Assembly: GCA_015064685.1 (NCBI GenBank)
Contig: SVRT01000010.1
Span: forward strand, 1 to 64,000
Length of the DNA: 64,000 bases
Source: Oscillospiraceae bacterium
Lineage (GTDB): Bacteria > Bacillota > Clostridia > Oscillospirales > CAG-272
Direction: 5' to 3'
In this document: piece by piece, positions 36,783-46,982 of the stretch
How positions within the stretch are numbered: the first letter of the stretch is position 1
Layout: each line of letters opens with the position of its first letter
The notes under the pieces: generated by a model
Seen by the model: only the letters and a program-made list of their open reading frames with translations
What the model was told of the DNA's origin: nothing
The model's database searches: none
Program-made: the position numbers and the translations under genes

Positions 36783-37757
36783 TTAACAAGTGGTTTTTTT
36801 ATAATTTTGTCCTTGAACCAGGTTGTCGGAGAACATCTTTTTGTCGATATTGTTTATTACAACTGTTTTTTTGCGGCTCCATTCGGGTGCTAACAGCTCG
36901 CTTTGCATTCCGTCACCGGTGAGACGTCCGATAACCGTGTCGGGTGGGAGGTACGTCAAGGCTTCGGCTACCGTGTCGACATAGTCCTCCATTGTCATGG
37001 GGGTGTATTCGCCACGCTCGTAGATATGCGCGAGACGTGTGCCGCGTATGACGTGAAGGAGGTGGATCTTGACCTGGTCGGGCGCAAGCTTGGCGATCTG
37101 CTTTACAGTCTCAAGCATCATTTCCCTGTCCTCTCCCGGGAGTCCGAATATTACGTGGATACAGATGTTGATCTTCTCTGAAGCGAGGCGGAGCTTTTCG
37201 TAGCCCGCGACAAAATCGGCGTAGGTGTGTCCGCGGTTGATCAGATCGGCTGTTACATCGTGAACCGATTGGAGTCCGAGCTCAACGGTGAGCGTCGTGC
37301 GCTCGGCGAGCTCGCGGAGATATTCGACTGTTTCGTCCTCAAGGCAATCGGCGCGGGTCGCAATATTGAGCCCTACGACTCCATCTTTTTTCATTACGGG
37401 CTCGATCTTATCGCGGATTATGGCGGTGGGTGCGTATGTATTCGTATGGGCTTGGAAATACGGGATATATTTATCGGTTTTCCATTTCGAGGAGAGCTGT
37501 GACTTGACTATCTCGAACTGCTCATCGGTCGGGATGCTCGCTGCGGCGGCGAAGTCTCCGCTACCCCGAGGTGAGCAATAGATACATCCGCCCGTAGAGC
37601 ATTTGCCATCGATATTCGGACAGGTAAAGCCCGCGTCGATCGGTATTTTCATGCACTTGCCACCGAAGGTTTTGCGGAGGTAGTAATCATAGGTATAGTA
37701 GCGTTTATTCGTGTCGCTGTTTTTATATGGGTTTTTAGTTACCTGGGTTTCCTTCAT
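36783..37757 (-). CDS. TIGR01212-type radical SAM protein (YhcC-like)
   Basis: KTFGGKCMKIPIDAGFTCPNIDGKCSTGGCIYCSPRGSGDF; VELGLQSVHDVT. Confidence 0.92.
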   Translation of the reverse strand: MKETQVTKNPYKNSDTNKRYYTYDYYLRKTFGGKCMKIPIDAGFTCPNIDGKCSTGGCIYCSPRGSGDFAAAASIPTDEQFEIVKSQLSSKWKTDKYIPYFQAHTNTYAPTAIIRDKIEPVMKKDGVVGLNIATRADCLEDETVEYLRELAERTTLTVELGLQSVHDVTADLINRGHTYADFVAGYEKLRLASEKINICIHVIFGLPGEDREMMLETVKQIAKLAPDQVKIHLLHVIRGTRLAHIYERGEYTPMTMEDYVDTVAEALTYLPPDTVIGRLTGDGMQSELLAPEWSRKKTVVINNIDKKMFSDNLVQGQNYKKTTC

Positions 37758-37797
37758 TTTAGATGATCAACTTACCTTTCCTGAAAATCTGTCAAAT

Positions 37798-37826
37798 ATA
37801 GGCGACCCGAAAGTCGCCTATTTTCA
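37798..37826 (-). terminator. Terminator of aminotransferase gene
   Basis: ATAGGCGAC-CCGAAA-GTCGCCTAT. Confidence 0.6.
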
Positions 37827-37835
37827 TTATTAAAA

Positions 37836-39116
37836 TTATGCGTTGAGGTATTTTTCAAGAGTTGCCATCTTGACGCAGATGACGAAGAGCTTCATTGCTT
37901 TATCGAGGTCCTCGAGCGAGGGGTACGTGGGGGCTATACGGATGTTTGAATCGTCCGGGTCGTAGCCATAGGGGTAGGTTGCGCCGACGGTGGTGAGCGT
38001 AAGTCCCGCTTCCTTTGCAAGAGCATATATTCTCTTTGCGCATCCCTTTTCTGCGAAAAAGCTGATGAAATATCCGCCATTGGGATTTGTCCAACGTGCG
38101 ATGTCGAGATCGCCAAGTCCTTCGCTTAAGCGCTTCTTTACAAGAGCAAACTTTGGAGCAATGATCGCGGCATGCTTTTTCATGTGTGCCTTGATATTTT
38201 CCGCATTCTTGAAGAATCGCACGTGGCGGAGCTGGTTGAGCTTATCAAAGTTTATCGTCTGCGCGCCCATTATCGCCTTGATCTGCTTGAGATTGTTCTC
38301 ACTTGCAGCCATAAGCGCTACACCGCCGCCGGGATAGGTTATCTTACTTGTTGAATAGAAACAGAGGACTCTGTCGGGGTGTCCCGCGTCACAGCATTCG
38401 GCAATAATGTCGATAAGCTCGTCGCTCTTGTCGTAGAGATCGTGGACGGCATACGCGTTATCCCACATAATTCTGAAGTCGGGTGCGGCGGTCTTCATTT
38501 TTGCAAGACGGCGCACGGTTTCGGCAGAATAGGTGATTCCGTCGGGGTTCGAGTACTTCGGGTTACACCAGATACCCTTTACCATACTGTCCTTAACTAT
38601 CTCCTCGACGGCATCCATATCGGGGCCTTCGGGCGTCATATTGACGTTTATCATCTCGATGCCGAGTGATTCGGTTACTCTGAAATGACGGTCGTATCCC
38701 GGTACGGGACAGATAAACTTTACCTTTCCCTCCTTACACCACGGTCTTTCGCTTCCGCAGACTCCGTAGAGCATCGCGCGTGCGAGCGTGTCATACATAA
38801 ATGTGAGGGATGAGCTTCCTCCAAGCAGAATGTTTTCTGACGGAATGGTGAGAAGCTCCGAGAACATCTTATGCGCCTCCGGAACACCCTCGAACAAACC
38901 GTAGTTACGGCAATCAAATCCCGCCTCGGTCTTGCAATCATCCGCTCCGTTAAGTGCAGTCAGAAGTCCGTCCGAGAGGTTCAACTGCTCGGTACAGGGC
39001 TTTCCTCTCGATATATCGAGGGACATTCCCTGCGCCTTTATTTCTTCATATTCGCTTTTAAGCTGAGTATAAGCCGCGCCGATCTGCGCGCGGTCCATAT
39101 CGCAATATTTCATCAA
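37836..39116 (-). CDS. Class I/II aminotransferase (aspartate aminotransferase-like)
   Basis: [47 protein letters not shown]-lysine region. Confidence 0.9.
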   Translation of the reverse strand: MMKYCDMDRAQIGAAYTQLKSEYEEIKAQGMSLDISRGKPCTEQLNLSDGLLTALNGADDCKTEAGFDCRNYGLFEGVPEAHKMFSELLTIPSENILLGGSSSLTFMYDTLARAMLYGVCGSERPWCKEGKVKFICPVPGYDRHFRVTESLGIEMINVNMTPEGPDMDAVEEIVKDSMVKGIWCNPKYSNPDGITYSAETVRRLAKMKTAAPDFRIMWDNAYAVHDLYDKSDELIDIIAECCDAGHPDRVLCFYSTSKITYPGGGVALMAASENNLKQIKAIMGAQTINFDKLNQLRHVRFFKNAENIKAHMKKHAAIIAPKFALVKKRLSEGLGDLDIARWTNPNGGYFISFFAEKGCAKRIYALAKEAGLTLTTVGATYPYGYDPDDSNIRIAPTYPSLEDLDKAMKLFVICVKMATLEKYLNA

Positions 39117-39231
39117 AAAATCTTCTCCAAAATCAAATATTCACGCTATATTCAAAGCATATGTGACATTATACCACACTGTGCCAAAAAAAGCAAGATG
39201 TTTTTTGATTTTTTGCAAAAAATTTCAAAAA

Positions 39232-41649
39232 TTATTGCAATTCCCAAAATTTGCGCGCGATTTCTGCAAGAGATTGAGCATTTCCTGCAAATTTTGCGCC
39301 TTTCCACTCTTTCGGGAAGAGGCTTGTATACTTAGGCTCTGCATATCGGTCGTCTATAAGGACCGCTATTCCTTTATCGTTCTCGGTACGGATAACGCGG
39401 CCTACCGCCTGGAGGATAGAATTCATTCCGGGATAGGTATACGCGTAGTCGTATCCGTTTCCGCTCTTCTCGTCATAATACTCGCGAATGATATTATTCT
39501 CGCTTGAAAGTCCCGGCAAGCCGACACCAACGCAAATGACTCCGATGAGCTTGTCTCCGGGCAGGTCTATTCCCTCCGAGAACGAGCCGCCCAGGACACA
39601 GAAGGCTATTCTCGTCTTACCGTCATCGGCGAAGGATGCAATAAACTCCTCTTTCTGCATGGCGCTCATATTCTTCGTCTGCTCGATAACAGTTACCTTT
39701 GGGTACTTCGCAGTAAATATCTTCTTCACCTCGTGCATATAGCTGTACGACGGGAAAAAAACCATATAGTTTCCGCGCTTCGCGCTGACAGTGGCGGCAA
39801 TGCATGAGGATATTTTTTTATACGACTTTTCCCTGTCCTCGTATCTCGTGCTTATCTTATCGACCACCGCTACGCAGAGGTTTTCACTCGGAAAGGGTGA
39901 GCTGAAGCTTACCGAGACCGTCTTTTTTCCTCCTCCCAAAATATCCGCAAAATACTCGGTTGGCGTGAGTGTTGCCGAAAACAGGACGGATGCCTGAGCG
40001 CGTGAGAGCGCACTTGAAAGCTCGGTTGCGGGATCGAGACAATACAAAAGGATCGAAATGTTATTGCCATCTTTTGTTATAAAGGTGATGTATCCCTTAT
40101 CGTATCTTTCGGATATTTTATTGTATTCAAAAATTTTGAAGCATATATCCTCAAGATGAAGATATGCGCTGTGGTCGGGATTATTCTTCATCCAGCTATC
40201 GGTTTTCTTATAAAACGCTGATAGAACCTCACTTAAGCCATCGGGTAAAGAACGGGAGACCGAAAAGCCAACCTTTTCACCGTCTTCACTCATTTTCGTG
40301 TCGTCCTCGCAAAGCTTACCTATCTTATCAAATTCATTAATGACCGAGAGGCAGGGTGTTGAGAGCGTTGAGCTTTCTCCGAGCATTTCAAGCAATGATT
40401 CAAATTCGCTCTTCTCAAGCCTTGACGAAAACATCTCTCTTGCTCTGTCGGGCAGGTTATGCGCCTCGTCGACAAGGAAGATATACTTCTCCTCTCTTTC
40501 TCCGTCAAAATAGCGTTTGAGGTATACAGTAGGTGAGAAAACATAGTTATAGTCACATATTATCACATCACAAAGCTCACTTAGATCAAGTGACAGCTCA
40601 TACGGACATACTCTGTGCTTTTCGGCAATTCTTGAAATAAGGTTACTGTCATATCCGTCTCCCGACGCTATGATATCCGCAAGGGCGAAGCTCACTCTGT
40701 CATAATACCCCTTGGCATAGGGACAGAGGTCGGGATTACAGCTTGACGAGAGTCTTCCGCCGCGAAGCTTTGCCGCGGCATTTTTACACATGCTCTCTCT
40801 TGACGAGATAACACAGGTACGCAATCCTACTCCCGCTTTATTCATTCTTGCCATTGCGGAAAATGCCTCGCGGCGGATGCTTTGCTTTGACGTGAGATAG
40901 AATATCTTATCAGCAACACCCTCGCCTATGCATTTCACCGACGGGTAAAGCGTTGAGACCGTTTTACCTATTCCCGTGGGTGCCTGGCAGAAGAGTCTGC
41001 TTCCGTGCTTTATATCGCGGTAGCACTCCTTTATCATCTCGCTCTGACTCTCTCTCAGACTTTTATACGGAAAAGGAGCATTTGCCGTTGCGGGGATGCG
41101 CTCTCTTACTCTGTCTCTCAAAATATGCGCGCGCCAGAGAAGTCTTGATATCATTGAATAATAGATCTCTCTCAGCTCTTCCCTTTGCGCGCCCGTCTGT
41201 CGCGTTTCTATTTCGTTCTTTTCGGTATCATAGAAAATATGTCTGATACTTACCGCATCTCTTTCCTTGGCGCAACACAGAAAATATGCGTACAAGGAGA
41301 GTCTTGCCCTATGGTACTGCTCCTCGGCAGAATCGTATCTTTTATCGGGAGAGCCGACTCTTACCTCGTCCACGGTATATCCGCCGTCAGTACACAAAAC
41401 ACCGTCCGCGTACCCTGAAACTGTGAAGAATATTCCGTCCACCTTGCATGTATTGGTAAGCTCTACGCGATCATAATATCTCATTCCAAAGGAGAGATGC
41501 AGCTTTTCGTATATACGTGTATGGTCGGCTGCTCGCTCGTGAAAGCGGCGGTATGTGCGGCGGTTATCTATGCTTCCGCCCATAAGAGACGACATACAAA
41601 GCTCTTCGACAGATATTTCTATTGTATCTCTGCTGAGGTCGTACCGCAT
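39232..41649 (-). CDS. DinG/XPD-like ATP-dependent DNA helicase with N-terminal PD-(D/E)XK-like region
   Basis: QAPTGIGKTVSTLYP Walker A; VDEAHNL DEAH box; Cys-rich FeS-type insertion; QAVGRVIR motif VI. Confidence 0.88.
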   Translation of the reverse strand: MRYDLSRDTIEISVEELCMSSLMGGSIDNRRTYRRFHERAADHTRIYEKLHLSFGMRYYDRVELTNTCKVDGIFFTVSGYADGVLCTDGGYTVDEVRVGSPDKRYDSAEEQYHRARLSLYAYFLCCAKERDAVSIRHIFYDTEKNEIETRQTGAQREELREIYYSMISRLLWRAHILRDRVRERIPATANAPFPYKSLRESQSEMIKECYRDIKHGSRLFCQAPTGIGKTVSTLYPSVKCIGEGVADKIFYLTSKQSIRREAFSAMARMNKAGVGLRTCVISSRESMCKNAAAKLRGGRLSSSCNPDLCPYAKGYYDRVSFALADIIASGDGYDSNLISRIAEKHRVCPYELSLDLSELCDVIICDYNYVFSPTVYLKRYFDGEREEKYIFLVDEAHNLPDRAREMFSSRLEKSEFESLLEMLGESSTLSTPCLSVINEFDKIGKLCEDDTKMSEDGEKVGFSVSRSLPDGLSEVLSAFYKKTDSWMKNNPDHSAYLHLEDICFKIFEYNKISERYDKGYITFITKDGNNISILLYCLDPATELSSALSRAQASVLFSATLTPTEYFADILGGGKKTVSVSFSSPFPSENLCVAVVDKISTRYEDREKSYKKISSCIAATVSAKRGNYMVFFPSYSYMHEVKKIFTAKYPKVTVIEQTKNMSAMQKEEFIASFADDGKTRIAFCVLGGSFSEGIDLPGDKLIGVICVGVGLPGLSSENNIIREYYDEKSGNGYDYAYTYPGMNSILQAVGRVIRTENDKGIAVLIDDRYAEPKYTSLFPKEWKGAKFAGNAQSLAEIARKFWELQ

Positions 41650-41837
41650 ATTCTCTCTCCTTTCCTTCGGTTATTAAATATATCATATCTATTATATCAT
41701 CGGTATGCCCTGATGTCAACTGTTTTTCAAGGTGAAGAATATATGACCGCAGCTTGAAAATTACCATATTTTTAGGGGTTACATTTTTTATCCCTTCGTA
41801 TTATAATAGTAGTATAACAAACTTACAGGAGGAAATT

Positions 41838-42488
41838 ATGGAGCTTATACCTATCAATGAATCAAAGCTTAAGATAATGCTTGATGAAAGTGATATGAAG
41901 GAATACAATATCGGCGACGAGGCGGATTGCGCAAACCAGGAGACAAGGCTTGCTATCCGCCATATTCTTGACCGAGCCAAGAGTCAGATAGGCTTTGACA
42001 CCGAGGGCTCGGAGATTTTCGTTCAGCTTTATACGTCCAAGAGAGGCGGATGTGAGCTATTCATTACGAAAGGCTCTCTTTCACCCAATACAGATACACT
42101 GAGGCAAGCTGACAAAAGAAGTAAAAAGGGTAAGCGCGAGGAATGCAAGGCACTAACTGTACGGGGAGAGGCACAAATGGGCAATGGCAAGAATGATTTC
42201 GGGCGTATGGTCTTCTCATTTGAGACTCTTGGCGATCTTTGCGCTGTTTGCAGGATACTTGCAGGTCTTCCTTTCGCCTTTAAAAGTCACGCTTACAGAG
42301 ATGAATGCGACGTTTTTTTTCTTGTTCTCGAGAACACAAACATATCCGCGTACACCCGTCTTGACAGGCTGACATTTATTCTTGAATACGGCTCGAGAGA
42401 ACGCGCCGATCACACCTCTACATACCTTTTTGAGCATGCAAAGCCTATCTGCCACGATAATGCAGTTGCTACTCTTGCTCTTTTTTGA
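41838..42488 (+). CDS. MecA-like adaptor protein
   Basis: MELIPINESKLKIMLDESDMKEYNI... N-terminal MecA fold; ATG at 41838 after aggagg. Confidence 0.75.
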   Translation: MELIPINESKLKIMLDESDMKEYNIGDEADCANQETRLAIRHILDRAKSQIGFDTEGSEIFVQLYTSKRGGCELFITKGSLSPNTDTLRQADKRSKKGKREECKALTVRGEAQMGNGKNDFGRMVFSFETLGDLCAVCRILAGLPFAFKSHAYRDECDVFFLVLENTNISAYTRLDRLTFILEYGSRERADHTSTYLFEHAKPICHDNAVATLALF

Positions 42489-42506
42489 CCAAAGAGATAA
42501 AAAAAT

Positions 42507-42536
42507 GCTCCCCGATACTTGAAATCGGGGGCTTTT
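42507..42536 (+). terminator. Terminator of mecA-like gene
   Basis: GCTCCCCGAT...ATCGGGGGCTTTTT. Confidence 0.75.
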
Positions 42537-42586
42537 TCTGTTATAATGTTTTTCAGTGAATTATTTTCGAAAGGAACGTTAAATAT

Positions 42587-43135
42587 ATGAATTGGGATGA
42601 GCTTAAAAAGGTATGCTCGGAGTGCCAAAATTGCGAGCTGTGCAATACACGCACCAACTGCGTTTTCGGCGTTGGAAATGAAAATGCAGATCTTTTATTC
42701 GTTGGCGAAGCCCCCGGTGAGCAGGAGGACCTTTCGGGTACTCCCTTTGTCGGTCGCGCGGGTCAGCTTCTTGATAAATTTCTTTATGCCGTTGACATCA
42801 AGCGCGAGGACGTTTACATAGCCAACATCCTCAAATGCCGTCCTCCCAAGAACCGTGATCCTCTTCCCGAGGAGGAGGATGCCTGCATCGGATATCTGCG
42901 CGAGCAGGTTGCTCTTATCAACCCCAAGATCATAGTTTGTCTCGGCCGTATTTCCGCTATGAGACTTATAAAGCCCGATTTCAAGATCACAAAGGAGCAC
43001 GGTCAGTGGTTTAAAAAGGGCAACTATCTTATGACCGCCGTTTATCATCCTGCGGCTCTTCTCCGCGATCCGAGAAAGAAGGAAGATATGCTTGAGGATA
43101 TGAAAAAGATAAAGGAAAAGCTTTTGGAGAACTGA
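42587..43135 (+). CDS. Uracil-DNA glycosylase, FeS (family 4/5-like)
   Basis: [59 protein letters not shown]. Confidence 0.95.
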   Translation: MNWDELKKVCSECQNCELCNTRTNCVFGVGNENADLLFVGEAPGEQEDLSGTPFVGRAGQLLDKFLYAVDIKREDVYIANILKCRPPKNRDPLPEEEDACIGYLREQVALINPKIIVCLGRISAMRLIKPDFKITKEHGQWFKKGNYLMTAVYHPAALLRDPRKKEDMLEDMKKIKEKLLEN

Positions 43136-43139
43136 TCTT

Positions 43140-44114
43140 ATGAATTTTGATGCTTTAAATACCGTTGTTGCTACGCTGTCTTTGATCTTAGCTATCGGTT
43201 TTTTATGCCGAAAGATAGGTATTATTGACGACGTTGCCTCAAAAAGACTGTCCAAGCTGATCCTCATGGTAGGTCAGCCTGCGATGATCATTCACTCGAT
43301 GGCGAATGCCGAATACAATGCCTCCAACGTCAATATGGCTTGGATAATGCTCGGTCTGGGCTTCGTTTTCCACGCAGTTCTTGCATTTATCGGATTCTTT
43401 ATGGCTTTGCCATACAAAAAGATTCCCGATGAGGAAAAGATAAGTGAATTCTCCTTTATGTTCGCAAACTGCGCCTTTATCGGATTCCCGATATTTGAGG
43501 CATTGATAGGCCCTGTGGGTCTGTTTATGGCTTCATTTCTTACCTTTAGCTTCAACATTCTTCTCTGGACCTGGGGTCTTGGAATTTTCGCGAGAGGAAG
43601 AAGTGATATAAAGCTCAACATCAAAAAGGTGCTTCTCAATTTCGGAACTGTTCCCTGCGTGATCGGCTTTATTCTTTATCTTTTGAAGGCACCCGAGATC
43701 GGCTTTGAGATCCCTGCATTCGCTATGAAGGGTATGGGATATCTTTCAAATCTTTGCACTCCCGTTTCGGTCCTCGTAACCGGATCTCTCATTGCTACTC
43801 AGAGTGCTAAAAGGATCTTCGGCAGCTGGAAGCTTTACTATTTCAACGTAATGAAGCTTTTTGTGCTTCCGCTTATAGTTTGTCTTATTTCAAAGGTATT
43901 GCTGATCCTTATTCCCGTAGAGGGACTTGAGATATACGCGATATTCGTTACTGCAGCCGCGGCGCTCCCGTCTGCTTCATCCGTCACTATGATGAGCGAG
44001 ACCTACGGGCTTGACGCGGGGTATTCCTCGGTTGTCGTAGGTACGTCCTCGGTGTTATCCGTCCTCTCTCTGCCGCTTACTATGATGGTGGCGCAGTGGA
44101 TACTGGCACTATAA
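43140..44114 (+). CDS. AEC family (auxin efflux carrier-like) transporter
   Basis: Ten-TM pattern; 'CAFIGFPIFEALIGPVGLFMAS', 'AAALPSASSVTMMSETYGLD'. Confidence 0.9.
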   Translation: MNFDALNTVVATLSLILAIGFLCRKIGIIDDVASKRLSKLILMVGQPAMIIHSMANAEYNASNVNMAWIMLGLGFVFHAVLAFIGFFMALPYKKIPDEEKISEFSFMFANCAFIGFPIFEALIGPVGLFMASFLTFSFNILLWTWGLGIFARGRSDIKLNIKKVLLNFGTVPCVIGFILYLLKAPEIGFEIPAFAMKGMGYLSNLCTPVSVLVTGSLIATQSAKRIFGSWKLYYFNVMKLFVLPLIVCLISKVLLILIPVEGLEIYAIFVTAAAALPSASSVTMMSETYGLDAGYSSVVVGTSSVLSVLSLPLTMMVAQWILAL

Positions 44115-44115
44115 A

Positions 44116-44153
44116 ATAAAAAAGAAGATCGCCGGGCGGTCTTCTTTTTATTT
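44116..44153. terminator. Bidirectional terminator between AEC transporter and DivIC-like gene
   Basis: AAAAGAAGATCGCC / GGCGGTCTTCTTTTT. Confidence 0.65.
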
Positions 44154-44501
44154 ATTGCTGTCGTTATGATAAATTATTTCATCGGGAAGGTAGAGGTTCA
44201 GCTTTTCCTTCGCGATACGGACGATGTAGTCGTAATCAACCGGGCAATCAATGAGATACTCGAGCTTCTCCACCTCTGCTTCATATTCCTCGACCTTCTG
44301 CTCGAGAGCTTCCTTCTCTCTCTGCAGCTCACTGTATTTCATAAGTCCCGTTACAAACGTGGCAATTGAGGCGATGATCAACGTGGCAAGCAAAAGTCTG
44401 GCTATAACCTTGATGTGCGGGGTCTTTATTCCCTTTTTTACCGCTCTGCCGAGGTCTCTTTCACCGTTCTCTTCGTTTTTAAGTCGCTCTTTTTCCTCCA
44501 A
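44148..44501 (-). CDS. FtsB/DivIC-type septum formation initiator
   Basis: Single TM followed by coiled coil and 'DYDYIVRIAKEKLNLYLPDEIIY'. Confidence 0.85.
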   Translation of the reverse strand: MEEKERLKNEENGERDLGRAVKKGIKTPHIKVIARLLLATLIIASIATFVTGLMKYSELQREKEALEQKVEEYEAEVEKLEYLIDCPVDYDYIVRIAKEKLNLYLPDEIIYHNDSNK

Positions 44502-45069
44502 AGCTGATCCTCCCTTCTTTTTTATATCCTCCGTTTATCTCGCCTGTCTGCATTTCTTGTAATCGCGCTTTTTCCTGCAAGGCTATTCTGAGGTGTTTCT
44601 TTTCTTTTATTCTAAATATTATTTTACCAATAATTTTGCCTATTGTCAAGGTGTAAAGCTTAAAGATGAGCGAAAAAATTGCTCGGATCGGTATACTGAC
44701 AAGATTTAGTATTTTTCGCATCGTTTTTCTGCAAAAGAGCGCAAGCCTTTGGCTAATTTTTCGCGTGAGCTTACCGAGTGTGAAATAATATAGCAAAACT
44801 CCCGCAAGTATTCCAAGATAGCTGATCCCTCTGAATATTCCGCCGCTTATTCTGTAAGATTGCAGTATTGCGGTGAGTGCAAAGAGCAGGCAAAAAATGA
44901 AATCGCTCAAAAACGTGAGAATATATGCGAATACCGCGCCCGAACGACCGTTCACAGTGAAAATGAACTTAAAAAAGCAAAATGCTTCGTATATTACTCC
45001 AAGAGTTACTCCAAGCAGAAAAGAACTTAGAATAAGTGTTGTAATCTGTGATTGTGTGAGATTTATCAC
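44479..45069 (-). CDS. yabQ: Spore cortex biosynthesis protein YabQ
   Basis: Four-TM start 'LSSFLLGVTLGVIYEAFCFFKF'; between yabP and divIC-like genes. Confidence 0.88.
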   Translation of the reverse strand: MINLTQSQITTLILSSFLLGVTLGVIYEAFCFFKFIFTVNGRSGAVFAYILTFLSDFIFCLLFALTAILQSYRISGGIFRGISYLGILAGVLLYYFTLGKLTRKISQRLALFCRKTMRKILNLVSIPIRAIFSLIFKLYTLTIGKIIGKIIFRIKEKKHLRIALQEKARLQEMQTGEINGGYKKEGRISFGGKRAT

Positions 45070-45082
45070 CTTTTACCTCTGA

Positions 45083-45361
45083 TCAATCGCTTTTTCTTGC
45101 GAAAAGTCCTCGTTTTACCGTGGGTTTGTTATCATAGTAGTAGACTCCGTTTATCCTGCCTTCAATCTCAACGACTCCGTCAGAGGTATTGAGTGTTTTT
45201 ACGCGTAAATCCTCACCCTCTACTGCCATATTTCCGCAAACAGTTTCAAGTGATACTCCCCGATCGTCAAAGCTGATTACGTCGCTGACCCCGCTTATCT
45301 TGATTCTCTCTCTGGCATCGGAGCAGAATTCGTGCTCCCTTTTCTTTTCTGTTTCAAGCAT
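45083..45361 (-). CDS. yabP: Sporulation protein YabP
   Basis: ISGVSDVISFDDRGVSLETVCGNMAVEGEDLRVKTLN..DGVVEIEGRINGVYY. Confidence 0.9.
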   Translation of the reverse strand: MLETEKKREHEFCSDARERIKISGVSDVISFDDRGVSLETVCGNMAVEGEDLRVKTLNTSDGVVEIEGRINGVYYYDNKPTVKRGLFARKSD

Positions 45362-45416
45362 AAAAAACCTCCGCATATAGCACCGATTGGTACATTATAT
45401 GCGGAGATCCTTCAGG

Positions 45417-45659
45417 TTATTCAATTACCTCATAAAGCGATGCGGCGTCTGCCTTTGCGGTGAATTCCTTTACGTCGAGGACTCTTACCTTGAGAGTTCT
45501 CTGACCAAAGGTTATTTCTATGACATCGCCCGTCTTGACGTCATACGACGCCTTGGCGGGTCTGCCGTTTACGCTTACGTGTTCTGTATCGCACGCGTCG
45601 TTAGCGACCGTTCGTCTCTTTATGATTCTTGAAACCTTGAGATATTTATCTAGTCTCAT
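45417..45659 (-). CDS. rqcP: S4-domain RNA-binding protein (RqcP/YabO)
   Basis: MRLDKYLKVSRIIKRRTVANDACDTEHVSVNGRPAKASYDVKTGD. Confidence 0.92.
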   Translation of the reverse strand: MRLDKYLKVSRIIKRRTVANDACDTEHVSVNGRPAKASYDVKTGDVIEITFGQRTLKVRVLDVKEFTAKADAASLYEVIE

Positions 45660-45662
45660 TTA

Positions 45663-45938
45663 TTAGCCGTTTACTTTTTCCTTAAGTGTGCTGCCTGCGC
45701 TGAATGCAACGTACTTGGAAGCAGGAATCTCTACTGCCTCACCTGTCTTGGGGTTTCTACCTGTTCTTGCTGCGCGAGCCTTAACCTCAAATCCGCCGAA
45801 GCCTGTGATCTTAACATCGTCGCCTGCTGCAAGTGCCTCTGCGATAACGTCGAGAACTGCGTCTACTGCTGCTGCTGCTTCCTTCTTAGTGATCTGAGCC
45901 TTTGCTGCTACTGCATCTGTGAGCTGTAATTTCTTCAT
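45663..45938 (-). CDS. hup: DNA-binding protein HU
   Basis: ITKKEAAAAVDAVLDVIAEALAAGDDVKITGFGGFEVKARAARTGRNPKTGE. Confidence 0.96.
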   Translation of the reverse strand: MKKLQLTDAVAAKAQITKKEAAAAVDAVLDVIAEALAAGDDVKITGFGGFEVKARAARTGRNPKTGEAVEIPASKYVAFSAGSTLKEKVNG

Positions 45939-46086
45939 GATAAACCTCTTTCTTTTTATATATTTTTTTGAGTTCTGCTAAACAATGGGCAAAAGCACCA
46001 CTTAAACGGCGAAAACTCTTTATTTGTTTAGTTAATTATAACATATTATATACATTTTTGCAATAGCTTTTTTAAAAAAAATAAGC

Positions 46087-46124
46087 AAAAAAGCGAAAAA
46101 ACATAAAGTTTTTTCGCTTTTTTT
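46087..46124. terminator. Terminator between mazG and hup
   Basis: AAAAAAGCGAAAAAAC-ATAAA-GTTTTTTCGCTTTTTTT. Confidence 0.75.
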
Positions 46125-46126
46125 GA

Positions 46127-46954
46127 CTATTTTGTATGTTTTATGCCGTCCCACACCTCATCAAGCTCGGTCATGGTCATATTTTCAACGTTTTTTCCTT
46201 GTGATATAACGGCATTTTCCACTTTTTCAAATCTGTCGATAAATTTGTTCGTTGCATTATAGAGCGCTTGCTCGCTATCTACTCCGAGCTTACGTGCTAG
46301 GCTCGTAACCGTCAAGAGCAGGTCTCCCATTTCCTCCATTACGGCATCGTGATCTCCAGCTCTCGCTGCTTCCCTTACCTCGGCTATCTCCTCGTTGAGC
46401 TTATCGTATACCGCTTCGGTGGTTTCAAAGTCGAAGAAGGAAGCCTTCTTTCCGACCTTCTGCGCGCGCATAAGTGCGGGGAGCATCGGAGGGATAGAGC
46501 GGAGCTTATCCGTCAGGGAATTTCTATGCTTCTCTACTCCCTTTATCTTATCCCAATTTTTGAGCACGTCGGCACTGTTGTCGATCTTCAATTCTCCGAA
46601 TACGTGTGGGTGACGGTGGATGAGCTTTGCGCAGATATCATTTGCTACGTCCTCAATGTCAAATCTCTCTTCCTCACGCTCTATCTGCGCGTGAAATACG
46701 ACCTGGAGCATTACGTCGCCAAGCTCCTCGCGCAAAAGCACGGGATCCTCTGTATCTATTGCCTCAATGACCTCATAGGTCTCCTCAATAAAGTCGCGGC
46801 GGATGCTTTTATGCGTTTGCTCCATGTCCCACGGGCATCCTCCCTTTGAACGGAGTATCTGCACGATAAGGACGAGATCCTCAAAGCTATATCTTTGGCA
46901 TCCGAGGAGGTAGTTAATTTTTTCCTGTCTTTCGTTTTCTGTAAAGGTATTCAT
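46127..46954 (-). CDS. mazG: Nucleoside triphosphate pyrophosphohydrolase MazG
   Basis: ILRSKGGCPWDMEQTHKSIRRDFIEETYEVIEAIDTED...LREELGDVMLQVVFHAQI; likely start ATG 46954. Confidence 0.95.
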   Translation of the reverse strand: MNTFTENERQEKINYLLGCQRYSFEDLVLIVQILRSKGGCPWDMEQTHKSIRRDFIEETYEVIEAIDTEDPVLLREELGDVMLQVVFHAQIEREEERFDIEDVANDICAKLIHRHPHVFGELKIDNSADVLKNWDKIKGVEKHRNSLTDKLRSIPPMLPALMRAQKVGKKASFFDFETTEAVYDKLNEEIAEVREAARAGDHDAVMEEMGDLLLTVTSLARKLGVDSEQALYNATNKFIDRFEKVENAVISQGKNVENMTMTELDEVWDGIKHTK

Positions 46955-46982
46955 TTTTCTTTTCCTTTTTGTTTTTTTATCT

